DNA of 64,000 nt from CAUPWF01 sp963515125 (lineage in GTDB: Bacteria > Bacillota > Clostridia > Lachnospirales > Lachnospiraceae). The position numbers were made by a program, and so were the translations under genes. The stretch lies in assembly GCA_052116865.1 (NCBI GenBank), contig JBQKKG010000003.1:124001-188000 (forward strand), read 5' to 3'. The notes beneath the pieces were generated by a model, which did no database searches, had not been told where the DNA came from, and was given only the letters and a program-made list of their open reading frames with translations. This document shows positions 1 to 7,388 of the stretch, in pieces; position 1 is the stretch's first letter, and each line of letters opens with the position of its first letter.

Positions 1-271
1 CTGTCTTCATTTCCTTATACTCTTTAGCACCAAATATCTGTGAAATTACTACGGAACATCCCATTCCAGCTCCAATAGCTACTGCTACAAATAGCATAGT
101 AATAGGGTATGATGCTCCCACTGCTGCCAGAGCATCTACCCCTGCATATTTTCCTGCAATCAAACTATCTGCAATATTATAAAATTGTTGAAACATGCCA
201 CTTAATATAATGGGCATAGAATATTGAATAATAATTTTAGACGGGTTACCTATTGTCATATCTTTCATCAT
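1..271 (-). CDS. MATE-family efflux transporter, N-terminal part (cut by window edge)
   Basis: The first 90 codons of a gene that runs off the left edge. The protein starts MMKDMTIGNP and then shows a membrane segment, a QQFYNIADS stretch and a G-rich ITMLFVAVAIGAGMG stretch. This N-terminus is typical of MATE multidrug/cation antiporters, which have 12 membrane helices and export drugs or toxic compounds with Na+ or H+ entry. An AGGAGAAGG ribosome site lies just before the start. There are two consecutive ATG codons and either could be used. It lies downstream of folT on the same strand, separated from it by a GC-rich palindrome. The substrate cannot be told from this fragment. Confidence 0.85.
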   Translation of the reverse strand, partial: MMKDMTIGNPSKIIIQYSMPIILSGMFQQFYNIADSLIAGKYAGVDALAAVGASYPITMLFVAVAIGAGMGCSVVISQIFGAKEYKEMKT

Positions 272-294
272 CTTGTAATACCTTCTCCTAAAGT

Positions 295-335
295 AATGGG
301 GACGGGGGCAATGTTACATCGCCCCCGTCCCCATT
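295..335. repeat. GC-rich palindromic repeat, copy 1
   Basis: Perfect 15-base arms AATGGGGACGGGGGC and their complement flank an 11-base loop. It lies 8 bases after the folT stop and 24 bases before the MATE start. This is one of six copies of the same repeat in the window, all at the 3' ends of minus-strand genes. It could act as a terminator or mRNA-stabilising hairpin, but there is no U-tract. Confidence 0.85.
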
Positions 336-343
336 GGAATCAA

Positions 344-895
344 TTAAACCCTTACTTCTGCAAGTATCTTTGTTTTCTGTAGTGCTTTTGCCACAATATA
401 ATACATTCCTGTTTCAACCGGGAGCATAATTAGCTGTTTCAAAGCACGCACTGGGAACAATGCTACAAACGGTGTTCCATACAACATGGAAATCCAATAC
501 GTTGCAAGCAACATATTAACAACAACACAAACCGTTAAATTCGCCAAAAAAATGCGTTTGAAACTGATCGGCCTCTTATACAAAAACATTCCGTAGATTA
601 CACCTGCAAGTATTGCATCAAATGTAAATCCAAAGAAAAATGGTCCAGTTGGCTTAATCAGAAATTTGATAATATCTGCCGCCCCAGCCATTATACCACC
701 TACTACAGGCCCAAACATCATTCCGGCTAACTCGTTAGCAATAAAGGAAAAGCCTACTTTTAAATACTCTGATAATACCAAAGTATAAAACCCTAGTACA
801 ATAGCAACTGCCATTAACATTGCTGTTACTACTAACGTTTTGGTACTTTTCAACTCATGCCAGGAGTCCACAAACTGCGACTTTATTTTACTCAT
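344..895 (-). CDS. folT: ECF transporter S component, folate-specific (FolT-like)
   Basis: A 183-residue hydrophobic protein with about six membrane segments. It is the size and type of S components, the substrate-binding membrane subunits of energy-coupling factor vitamin importers. It would capture folate and work with the shared EcfT and EcfA/A' subunits, which are encoded elsewhere. Conserved-looking features are the FIANELAGMMFGPVVGG and GADIIKF-type stretch near residues 50-80 and a Pro-Phe-rich loop after it. The folate assignment rests mainly on the tetrahydrofolate riboswitch directly upstream. The ribosome site AGGAGGTA is itself inside an inverted repeat, so translation is probably switched. 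Confidence 0.88.
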   Translation of the reverse strand: MSKIKSQFVDSWHELKSTKTLVVTAMLMAVAIVLGFYTLVLSEYLKVGFSFIANELAGMMFGPVVGGIMAGAADIIKFLIKPTGPFFFGFTFDAILAGVIYGMFLYKRPISFKRIFLANLTVCVVVNMLLATYWISMLYGTPFVALFPVRALKQLIMLPVETGMYYIVAKALQKTKILAEVRV

Positions 896-900
896 AAAAT

Positions 901-940
901 TACCTCCTTAGCAGTAGTCCTTCGCCACTCATAGGAGGTA
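901..940 (-). promoter_or_regulatory. Hairpin that hides the folT ribosome-binding site
   Basis: On the minus strand TACCTCCT (933-940) is the exact complement of AGGAGGTA (901-908), the folT Shine-Dalgarno, which sits five bases before the ATG. When paired, the site is closed. Just before it, CTACTGCT (910-917) could pair with the 5' strand of riboswitch helix P1 (AGCAGAGTAG, 1051-1060), giving a plausible alternative fold that frees the site when no tetrahydrofolate is bound. The 8-bp pairing is seen; the switching model is inferred. Confidence 0.7.
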
Positions 941-960
941 CTTTCATATCTCTATGTGTA

Positions 961-1062
961 GCAGCGGGATGCAAAACATGTATCGCAAGTAAATTTACTT
1001 TTCGTCCAACTGGCAACTCCCCGTCCCGTCAGCACTTTACGCACACATTTCTACTCTGCTTC
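961..1062 (-). promoter_or_regulatory. Tetrahydrofolate (THF) riboswitch
   Basis: The minus-strand RNA carries the hallmark blocks of the THF (folT) riboswitch in order: GAGTAG at its 5' end, GCGTAAAGTGC, CGGGACGGGGAGTTG, GGACGAA, a hairpin, and a 3' CATCCCGCTGC closing the P1 helix with the 5' GCAGAG. This class binds reduced folates and normally shuts off folate transport or synthesis genes. It lies directly upstream of folT and of the hairpin that covers the folT ribosome site, so control is probably at translation initiation. Confidence 0.9.
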
Positions 1063-1168
1063 TCTATTTTTCTTTGTTTCAGCACAATTATAACACTAAC
1101 TGTATCTAAGGGCAATATCATTTTCTCTTTTGCTGTATTTAACGAATTTTAATATTGTATTTATTCAT

Positions 1169-2455
1169 TTAGTAAACCCTTATTACGCTACTAATCTCTT
1201 TTATAATTGACATGTCAGAAAATATGGTTAGCGAATCTTTCAAATTAAATGCTTTTACTTTATCCGTTACAATCACAACCTCCGCCTGATCCTCAATACG
1301 CCTTTTTTGAGTCACTTTCGCTATGCTAACTTGATGATTTGCAAATACGCTAGCAACACTGGCAAGCACTCCTGGCCTATCTTCCACTTGCATTCTTAAG
1401 TAATATCTATTTTCCACATCTCCCCAGGTTCTTACAGGTATGTTTTTATAGCAAGTACAGCTGATCCTGCCATTACAACCGTATTGTATGTCTCTTGCCA
1501 CATCAATTACATCACCCATAATTGCACTTGCTGTTGGCAACTCACCTGCACCTCTACCATAAAACATAGCATCATCAACGGCATCTCCATGTACAAACAC
1601 TGCATTAAAAGAATCTCTGACCGATGCCAAGGGGTGATCCTTTGATAATAACATTGGATGAACCGCAACCTCTATTCCTTCCTTAGTATTTTTGGCCACA
1701 CCTAATAGTTTAATTACGCAATCAAAACTCTTCGCATATTGAATATCTTTTGCCTGAATTTTTGTAATCCCTTCTGTATAAACATCATCAAATACTACTC
1801 TTGAATTGAATGCAATAGAAGCCATAATTGCCATCTTACGCCCTGCATCATACCCTTCAATATCTGCAGTCGGATCTGCTTCTGCATATCCTAATTCTGT
1901 AGCTTTATCCAGTGCTTCTTCAAAATCCATGTCCGCTTCAAACATCTTTGTTAATATGTAATTTGTAGTTCCGTTTACAATTCCCATTACTTCAGTAATT
2001 TCATTTCCAGCCAAACACTGTTTGAGAGGTCGTATAATTGGAATACCACCTGCAACCGCCGCTTCAAACAAAAAATCAACATGATATTTCTCTGCCGTAT
2101 CCAGTAACTCCTTGCCATATTCTGCAATCAAATCCTTATTTGCAGTCACTACATTTTTCCCTGCTTGGAGTGCCTCTAGAATCATTGTTCTAGCGGGTTC
2201 AATCCCCCCCATTACTTCAATAACAATTTGAATCTCCTCATTATTTAAAATGTCACTCCAATTATCCGTTAATAAGGTGTCATCGATCCCCGGTCGTTCT
2301 TTTTCCAAATTGTGAACCAAAATATTTGATATTTCTAAATTGGAACCTATTTTATAAAAGAATTCTTCATTACGACGTTGTACTAATTTATATACACCAG
2401 TTCCAACTGTTCCCAATCCTAACAATCCGACTTTTACTGTTTTACTATTCTTCAT
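1169..2455 (-). CDS. hom: Homoserine dehydrogenase with C-terminal ACT domain
   Basis: Reduces aspartate semialdehyde to homoserine with NAD(P)H, the branch point to threonine and methionine; cytosolic. The 428-residue protein has a Rossmann motif GLLGLGTVGTGV near residue 12, VVTANKDL near 102, the active-site region GTTNYILTKM near 163 and ADPTADIEGYDAGRK near 193. A C-terminal ACT domain from about residue 350 (RMQVEDRPGVLASVASVF) gives the usual threonine feedback. The length is normal for the ACT-bearing form. The ribosome site is weak (GGGTGA). Threonine synthase and homoserine kinase are not adjacent, so it appears to be a single-gene unit. Confidence 0.97.
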   Translation of the reverse strand: MKNSKTVKVGLLGLGTVGTGVYKLVQRRNEEFFYKIGSNLEISNILVHNLEKERPGIDDTLLTDNWSDILNNEEIQIVIEVMGGIEPARTMILEALQAGKNVVTANKDLIAEYGKELLDTAEKYHVDFLFEAAVAGGIPIIRPLKQCLAGNEITEVMGIVNGTTNYILTKMFEADMDFEEALDKATELGYAEADPTADIEGYDAGRKMAIMASIAFNSRVVFDDVYTEGITKIQAKDIQYAKSFDCVIKLLGVAKNTKEGIEVAVHPMLLSKDHPLASVRDSFNAVFVHGDAVDDAMFYGRGAGELPTASAIMGDVIDVARDIQYGCNGRISCTCYKNIPVRTWGDVENRYYLRMQVEDRPGVLASVASVFANHQVSIAKVTQKRRIEDQAEVVIVTDKVKAFNLKDSLTIFSDMSIIKEISSVIRVY

Positions 2456-2601
2456 AATTCACCCGCTTTTAGTCACTTTCTTTTTTACTCCATGTTACAA
2501 ATATTAGAATCATTACATATCTTTTCAAGATAGTTGTCTTTCAGTATAGCACAAACATCTTTGTATTGCATACATTTTTAATGTATTTTTGAGAAAACAT
2601 T

Positions 2602-2646
2602 AGTATAGGGACGGGGGCAATGTTACATCGCCTCCGTCCCTATACT
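2602..2646. repeat. GC-rich palindromic repeat, copy 2 (contains nfo stop codon)
   Basis: Arms AGTATAGGGACGGGGGC and GCCTCCGTCCCTATACT (17 bases, one mismatch). The nfo reading frame enters the element and stops inside its loop at 2623-2625. The last seven or so codons of nfo are therefore repeat sequence. Confidence 0.85.
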
Positions 2647-3489
2647 TGCATTTTTCAATAATATAATTTCTTTTTTGTAACCTAGTATATCATTTGGTGT
2701 TTCTAAAAAGAACGGCAAATGTCTTAATTTGGGATGATTAATCACGTTTATCAACGCTTCCAATCCGATACATCCTTCTCCAATTTTTTGATGCCTATCC
2801 TTGTGACTATTGATTGGGTTCATGCTGTCATTTAAATGGATTGCATGCAACCGTTCTAGTCCAACGATCTGGTCAAATTCATTAATTACACCATCCAGAT
2901 TGTTCACAATATCATATCCTGCATCGTGTACGTGACAGGTGTCTAAACAGACACCTAGTTTATCTTGTTGTTCAACTCTATCTATAATTGCTCTTACTTC
3001 TTCAAAATCTCGTCCCACTTCCGTACCTTTACCCGACATGGTCTCCAAAAGCACTAACGTACGCTGTTTAGGAGTCAATATTTTATTTAACATCTCCGCG
3101 ATTAGCGTAATCCCTACTTCTTCTCCTTGCTTGACATGACTCCCGGGATGAAAATTATATAAATTCCCCGGTAGATATTCCATTCGCTCCAAATCGTCTT
3201 TCATAGTCATCACTGCAAATTCTCTTGTGTGCTCATCTGCCGAGCATGCATTTAACGTATAAGGTGCATGCGCTAATATCTTTGTAAAATTGTTTTCCTT
3301 CATTAATTGAATAAGTCGCTCTGCATCTTCTGGGTCTATTGCCTTAGCTTTACTTCCTCTCGGATTACGTGTGAAAAATTGGAATGTATTTGCCCCTATA
3401 CGAAGTGCTTCTTCACCCATTGCTTTAAATCCCTTAGCAGATGATAAATGACACCCAATATTTAGTTGTTCTATTCTATAGTTATTCAT
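2623..3489 (-). CDS. nfo: Deoxyribonuclease IV (endonuclease IV, AP endonuclease)
   Basis: Cuts DNA 5' of abasic sites during base-excision repair, using a three-zinc TIM-barrel site. The 288-residue protein shows family landmarks: GCHLSSAKGF near the start, GANTFQFFTRNPRG near residue 33, HPGSH near 115, LLETMSGKG near 147, CLDTCHVHDAGYD near 181, HLNDS near 218 and DRHQKIGEG near 230. These supply the expected His, Asp and Glu metal ligands. The C-terminal tail (SIGTEAM) is odd: it is encoded by a dispersed palindromic repeat that also provides the stop codon. The enzyme core is complete, so function should be intact. Confidence 0.97.
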   Translation of the reverse strand: MNNYRIEQLNIGCHLSSAKGFKAMGEEALRIGANTFQFFTRNPRGSKAKAIDPEDAERLIQLMKENNFTKILAHAPYTLNACSADEHTREFAVMTMKDDLERMEYLPGNLYNFHPGSHVKQGEEVGITLIAEMLNKILTPKQRTLVLLETMSGKGTEVGRDFEEVRAIIDRVEQQDKLGVCLDTCHVHDAGYDIVNNLDGVINEFDQIVGLERLHAIHLNDSMNPINSHKDRHQKIGEGCIGLEALINVINHPKLRHLPFFLETPNDILGYKKEIILLKNASIGTEAM

Positions 3490-3592
3490 TTACTCCGTTC
3501 TCCTTCAAATCTTCAAATAACACTGTTTATTCTATTTAGTTTCCCCTAAAAAATCAAGGAGTTTTTTAATAATAATTAATTTTAACTATAAA

Positions 3593-3625
3593 AAAAGAAT
3601 TCCTACTATAAGGAATTCTTTTTTC
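3593..3625 (-). terminator. Bidirectional terminator after tRNA-Gly
   Basis: AAAGAATTCC and GGAATTCTTT pair around an 8-base loop and are followed by a T-run on the minus strand. The A-run on the other side makes it symmetrical. It ends the tRNA-Gly transcript. Confidence 0.85.
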
Positions 3626-3628
3626 AAA

Positions 3629-3701
3629 AGCGACAGACGGGGTTCGAACCCGCGACCCCGACCTTGGCAAGGTCGTACTCTACCAGCTGAGCCACTGTCG
3701 C
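3629..3701 (-). tRNA. tRNA-Gly (anticodon GCC)
   Basis: A 73-base cloverleaf: acceptor stem GCGACAG/CTGTCGC with discriminator T, D-arm with AGCTGGTAGAG, anticodon arm CGACCTTGCCAAGGTCG with GCC in the loop, and T-arm CGGGGTTCGAACCCCG-type pairing. The 3' CCA is not encoded. A TTGACA/TATACT promoter with a 17-base spacer is 33 bases upstream and a strong terminator follows, so it is a single-gene unit. Confidence 0.97.
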
Positions 3702-3733
3702 ATGTGTTTGATGTCTCAATCAGAACAATATTT

Positions 3734-3762
3734 AGTATATCTTAAGAGTATACTTTTGTCAA
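3734..3762 (-). promoter_or_regulatory. Sigma-A promoter for tRNA-Gly
   Basis: TTGACA (3757-3762) and TATACT (3734-3739) are separated by exactly 17 bases, ending 32 bases before the tRNA 5' end. Confidence 0.85.
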
Positions 3763-3845
3763 CACTTTTTTTGAAGGTTTTTTAATATTTTTCAAATTAA
3801 AGATATTATATATTTATTAGATAAAATTTATTCAATTTTGTTTGT

Positions 3846-3893
3846 ATCGAGATACGAAAGATGATTTTTTAAAAGCATCTTTCGTATCTCGAT
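3846..3893 (-). terminator. Long hairpin downstream of the amino-acid permease
   Basis: 18-base perfect arms ATCGAGATACGAAAGATG (3846-3863) and their complement (3876-3893), 20 bases past the permease stop. There is no T-run directly after the stem, so it may act as a processing or stabilising hairpin as much as a terminator. Confidence 0.6.
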
Positions 3894-3913
3894 ATCAATT
3901 TCATTTCTATACC

Positions 3914-5329
3914 TTACTCAGACTCGATTGGAACTTCTTCTAAATTTATATTTAAAACTCTTCCAAAATGAGGAAATTTCTTCTTTGCATAAGCATAGAA
4001 CACTACACCTAGTAATGCCCATCCACCCACAATCGTCCACTCTGGAATTCCTAGACCTGAAGGCATACCAGGCATATAAAGGATTAACATCCCTACACTT
4101 AATAGCACAGCCATGCCACCAACAAATTTCCAGCGCTTAATTTTATATGGTCTAGCTAAGTTCGGTTCTTTCTTTCTCAACACTAAAAAAGAAATAGAAA
4201 CCATCATATAAGCTAATACTGCGCCCAATCCCCCAGCATTCGTTAACCATTCCATCATAGCCTTTCCAAAAAAAGGCGCAACCGTAGATATTGCTCCAAT
4301 TAAAAGTACTGCATTGGTCGGTGTTTTGTATTTCGGATGTATCTTTGTCAAAAATTTGGGCAAACACCTTGCTTCAGCTAATGCATAAATAGCTCGACTT
4401 CCTCCCATAAAAAAAGAATTCCAACTAGATAATATACCAGCCATCCCTCCAATAATTAGTACCTTTGCCATAATATCACTGTTATTAAAAGCCTTTTTCA
4501 TTGCATCAGCTGTCACTAGCACAGAGGCATCTATTTCCCCTCTTGTCATAATCGCTGAAACTGCTAATATAATCAAAGAATACCATAATACAGCTGCAAA
4601 AATAGAAATAATAATAATTCTTCCAATTTTCTTAAAAGGCAATGCAATCTCCTCTGCTGCTTGTGGTATTACATCAAAACCCATAAGCATAAATGGAGTC
4701 ATAACTGCAACTGATAAAATCCCCCCAACTCCATCTTCAAATAATGGTTTTGTATGCTGCATATCACCACTTTTTAGAGCACCAAACATTAAGACAACTC
4801 CAATAACAGCAATTACTACCGTAAATATACTCTGCATTACAGCTGCAGGCTTAATTCCTAAGTAATTAACAATTGTCAATGCAATAGAACTGACAACACC
4901 TACTGCTACCCATGTTCCATAAATATCAAATCCTTCTACTGTATACATATAGCCTTTTCCGAAATTCGGGATTATGTAATCCAAGACAGTAGGCAATGCA
5001 CATGCTTCAAATGCTACAACTCCTACATAACTTAAAATGATAGCCCATGTACATAAATACGACCAATTTGGTCCCAAAGCACGTAAGCTAAAGATTTGCT
5101 CGCCTCCACATTGAGGCATTGCAGATGTGAGTTCTGCATATGTCAATCCTACAAATAATACCAATATCCCACCAATAACAAATGATAAGATAGCACCTAG
5201 TGTCCCCGCCTTTTCAATCCAACCACCAGCAAGCACTACCCAGCCCCAGCCGATCATAGCACCAAAAGCGATGGCGAACACGTCTTTTTTTCCTAAGACT
5301 CGTTCAAATTTACTGTCGCGTTGTTCCAT
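3914..5329 (-). CDS. APC-superfamily amino-acid permease
   Basis: A 471-residue membrane protein with about 12 helices. It has the family N-terminal signature: KKDVFAIAFGAMIGWGWVVLAGGW near residues 14-37 corresponds to the helix-1 GxG substrate-binding region of APC transporters. PQCGGEQIFSLRALGPNWSYL around residue 72 is the helix-2/3 region. It should import or exchange an amino acid or polyamine in the plasma membrane; the substrate cannot be told. The ATG has a good GGAGG site, and a TTGACT/TAAAAT promoter lies 45 bases upstream of the start. It appears to be transcribed alone. Confidence 0.88.
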   Translation of the reverse strand: MEQRDSKFERVLGKKDVFAIAFGAMIGWGWVVLAGGWIEKAGTLGAILSFVIGGILVLFVGLTYAELTSAMPQCGGEQIFSLRALGPNWSYLCTWAIILSYVGVVAFEACALPTVLDYIIPNFGKGYMYTVEGFDIYGTWVAVGVVSSIALTIVNYLGIKPAAVMQSIFTVVIAVIGVVLMFGALKSGDMQHTKPLFEDGVGGILSVAVMTPFMLMGFDVIPQAAEEIALPFKKIGRIIIISIFAAVLWYSLIILAVSAIMTRGEIDASVLVTADAMKKAFNNSDIMAKVLIIGGMAGILSSWNSFFMGGSRAIYALAEARCLPKFLTKIHPKYKTPTNAVLLIGAISTVAPFFGKAMMEWLTNAGGLGAVLAYMMVSISFLVLRKKEPNLARPYKIKRWKFVGGMAVLLSVGMLILYMPGMPSGLGIPEWTIVGGWALLGVVFYAYAKKKFPHFGRVLNINLEEVPIESE

Positions 5330-5373
5330 AATAACTCCTCCGTTTTCTTATTTTCCCCCGACCTTTAGATAAA

Positions 5374-5402
5374 ATTTTAACATTGTTAACTGTAATAGTC
5401 AA
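5374..5402 (-). promoter_or_regulatory. Sigma-A promoter for the amino-acid permease
   Basis: TTGACT (5397-5402), 17-base spacer, TAAAAT (5374-5379), about 45 bases before the permease ATG. Confidence 0.6.
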
Positions 5403-5506
5403 ACTATCCATGTAACACTTCAACGTGTAAAAGTCATTTTTTTCTCATTTTTAGTGCTTTTTTGCAATTTTATACACTTGTAGACTTCAGTCTTTATACT
5501 AAAACA

Positions 5507-5538
5507 GGGACAGGCAATATTCTATCGCTCTCGTCCCC
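5507..5538. repeat. GC-rich palindromic repeat, copy 3 (degenerate)
   Basis: GGGACAGGC ... GCTCTCGTCCC, clearly related to the other copies but with several mismatches. It begins 7 bases after the aspS stop. Confidence 0.7.
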
Positions 5539-5545
5539 ATTTGAC

Positions 5546-7342
5546 TTATTCATCTATTTTCGCTAGTTCAATACCTAATTCTTCCAATTGCTTTCTATCA
5601 ACCACATTTGGTGCTTCTGACATTAAGTCTGATGCATCTTTCACCTTTGGAAATGCGATAACATCTCGAATACTATCTTCTTTTGCCATTAACATAATTA
5701 ATCTGTCTAGTCCATACGCCAATCCAGCATGCGGTGGAACTCCATATCTAAATGCACTTAACAAAAAACCAAACTGCTCTTCTGCCTGTTCTTTTGTAAA
5801 TCCTAGTATTTCAAACATTTTATTTTGAATATCATTTTGGAAGATACGTACACTTCCACCACCAATTTCTGTTCCATTTAATACAATATCGTATGCCTTT
5901 GCACGCACCTTTCCAGGTTCTTTTTCTAAAAGCGGCAAATCTTCTTCCATTGGCATAGTAAATGGGTGATGCATAGCAGTAAAACGATTTTGTTCCTCAC
6001 TCCATTCAAGTAATGGAAATTCTGTCACCCAAAGAAATTTATATTCTGCCTTATTCAACAGTTCTAGTTGTCTTGCAATTTCTAAACGTAAGTTACCAAG
6101 TACATCATAAACCACTTTATTCTTATCTGCTGCAAATAGTAATAAGTCTCCTGGTTCCCCATTCATTTCACTTATTAAGGCAGTCATTTCCTCTTCTTTC
6201 ATAAACTTCGCAAATGATGATTTATATGTTCCATCTTCATTCAATGCAATATAAGCAAGTCCTTTTGCACCAAAATCTTTTGCAAATTCTACTAACTTAT
6301 CAATTTTCTTCCGTGGCATGCCTCCTTGACTCTTTGCATTAATACCTCTTACGCTTCCCCCATTATCTATGGCTCCCTTAAACACAGCAAACTCACAGTT
6401 TCGAATTGCTTCTGTAACATTCTGAAGCTCCATTCCAAAACGCGTATCTGGTTTGTCTGATCCAAAGCGATCCATTGCTTCTTGCCATGTCATTCGTTGT
6501 ATTGGAAGCGATACTTCAACATCTAAAATCTCTTTAAACATTCTAGCTAATAATCTCTCATTAACTTCTATTACATCATCTACATCTACGAAAGACATCT
6601 CCATATCTATCTGTGTGAATTCCGGTTGGCGATCCGCACGTAAGTCTTCATCACGAAAACATTTTACAATTTGAAAATAACGATCGTACCCAGAACACAT
6701 TAACAATTGTTTAAAAATTTGTGGAGATTGTGGCAACGCATAAAAATTCCCTGGATGTACACGACTGGGTACCAGATAATCCCTAGCACCCTCGGGTGTA
6801 CTTTTCATTAGCATTGGAGTCTCAATTTCTAAAAATCCTTCTTCAGCTAAAAAACGACGTGTTAGCGTTGCCGCATCACTTCTCATCATAAGGTTCCTTT
6901 GTAAATCAGGTCTTCTCAAATCTAAAAAACGATATTTTAGTCTCAATTCTTCTTTCGTTTTACTTGCCTCTTCAATAGGAAACGGTGGTGTTTCTGCTTC
7001 TGATAATATGCGAAGTTCTGTTGCACGCACCTCTATGGCACCTGTGGCCAAATTTTCATTCACTGCACCTGAACGTGATACTACCTTACCAACTACTGCA
7101 ACTACAAATTCACTTCTTAATTTTGCAAATTTTTCCATGGTTCTTGCCGATGCTTCCGTTCCTTCTTCTTCAAATACAATTTGAAGTAATCCCGTTCTGT
7201 CTCTTAAATCCATGAAAACAATACCGCCTTTATTACGGTTTTTTTGTACCCATCCCATAACGGTAACTATTTCTCCTATATTTGCACTTGTTAACTCTGT
7301 ACATCGGTGTGTTCTTTTTAGTCCTTGCATTGTTTCTGCCAT
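5546..7342 (-). CDS. aspS: Aspartyl-tRNA synthetase
   Basis: Charges tRNA-Asp with aspartate; class II synthetase of the bacterial type, 598 residues. An N-terminal OB-fold anticodon-binding domain (VTVMGWVQKNRNKGGIVFMDLRDRTG) is followed by the catalytic core with motif 2 (FRDEDLRADRQPEFTQIDMEMSF), the bacterial GAD insertion and motif 3 (GLAYGLDRLIMLMA). The start is set at the ATG preceded by AGGAGG with a 6-base gap; the frame is open for ten further codons upstream, which lack a ribosome site. It follows hisS in the same direction with a gap of about 46 bases, a common pairing. No T-box leader is seen. Confidence 0.98.
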   Translation of the reverse strand: MAETMQGLKRTHRCTELTSANIGEIVTVMGWVQKNRNKGGIVFMDLRDRTGLLQIVFEEEGTEASARTMEKFAKLRSEFVVAVVGKVVSRSGAVNENLATGAIEVRATELRILSEAETPPFPIEEASKTKEELRLKYRFLDLRRPDLQRNLMMRSDAATLTRRFLAEEGFLEIETPMLMKSTPEGARDYLVPSRVHPGNFYALPQSPQIFKQLLMCSGYDRYFQIVKCFRDEDLRADRQPEFTQIDMEMSFVDVDDVIEVNERLLARMFKEILDVEVSLPIQRMTWQEAMDRFGSDKPDTRFGMELQNVTEAIRNCEFAVFKGAIDNGGSVRGINAKSQGGMPRKKIDKLVEFAKDFGAKGLAYIALNEDGTYKSSFAKFMKEEEMTALISEMNGEPGDLLLFAADKNKVVYDVLGNLRLEIARQLELLNKAEYKFLWVTEFPLLEWSEEQNRFTAMHHPFTMPMEEDLPLLEKEPGKVRAKAYDIVLNGTEIGGGSVRIFQNDIQNKMFEILGFTKEQAEEQFGFLLSAFRYGVPPHAGLAYGLDRLIMLMAKEDSIRDVIAFPKVKDASDLMSEAPNVVDRKQLEELGIELAKIDE

Positions 7343-7388
7343 AATTTTCCTCCTACTGTTCCTACTCAACAACTTTTAAAATTCTCTT

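Noticed and set aside
7343..7388. T-box leader before aspS/hisS
   Set aside because: The intergenic spaces are too short and contain no T-box consensus.
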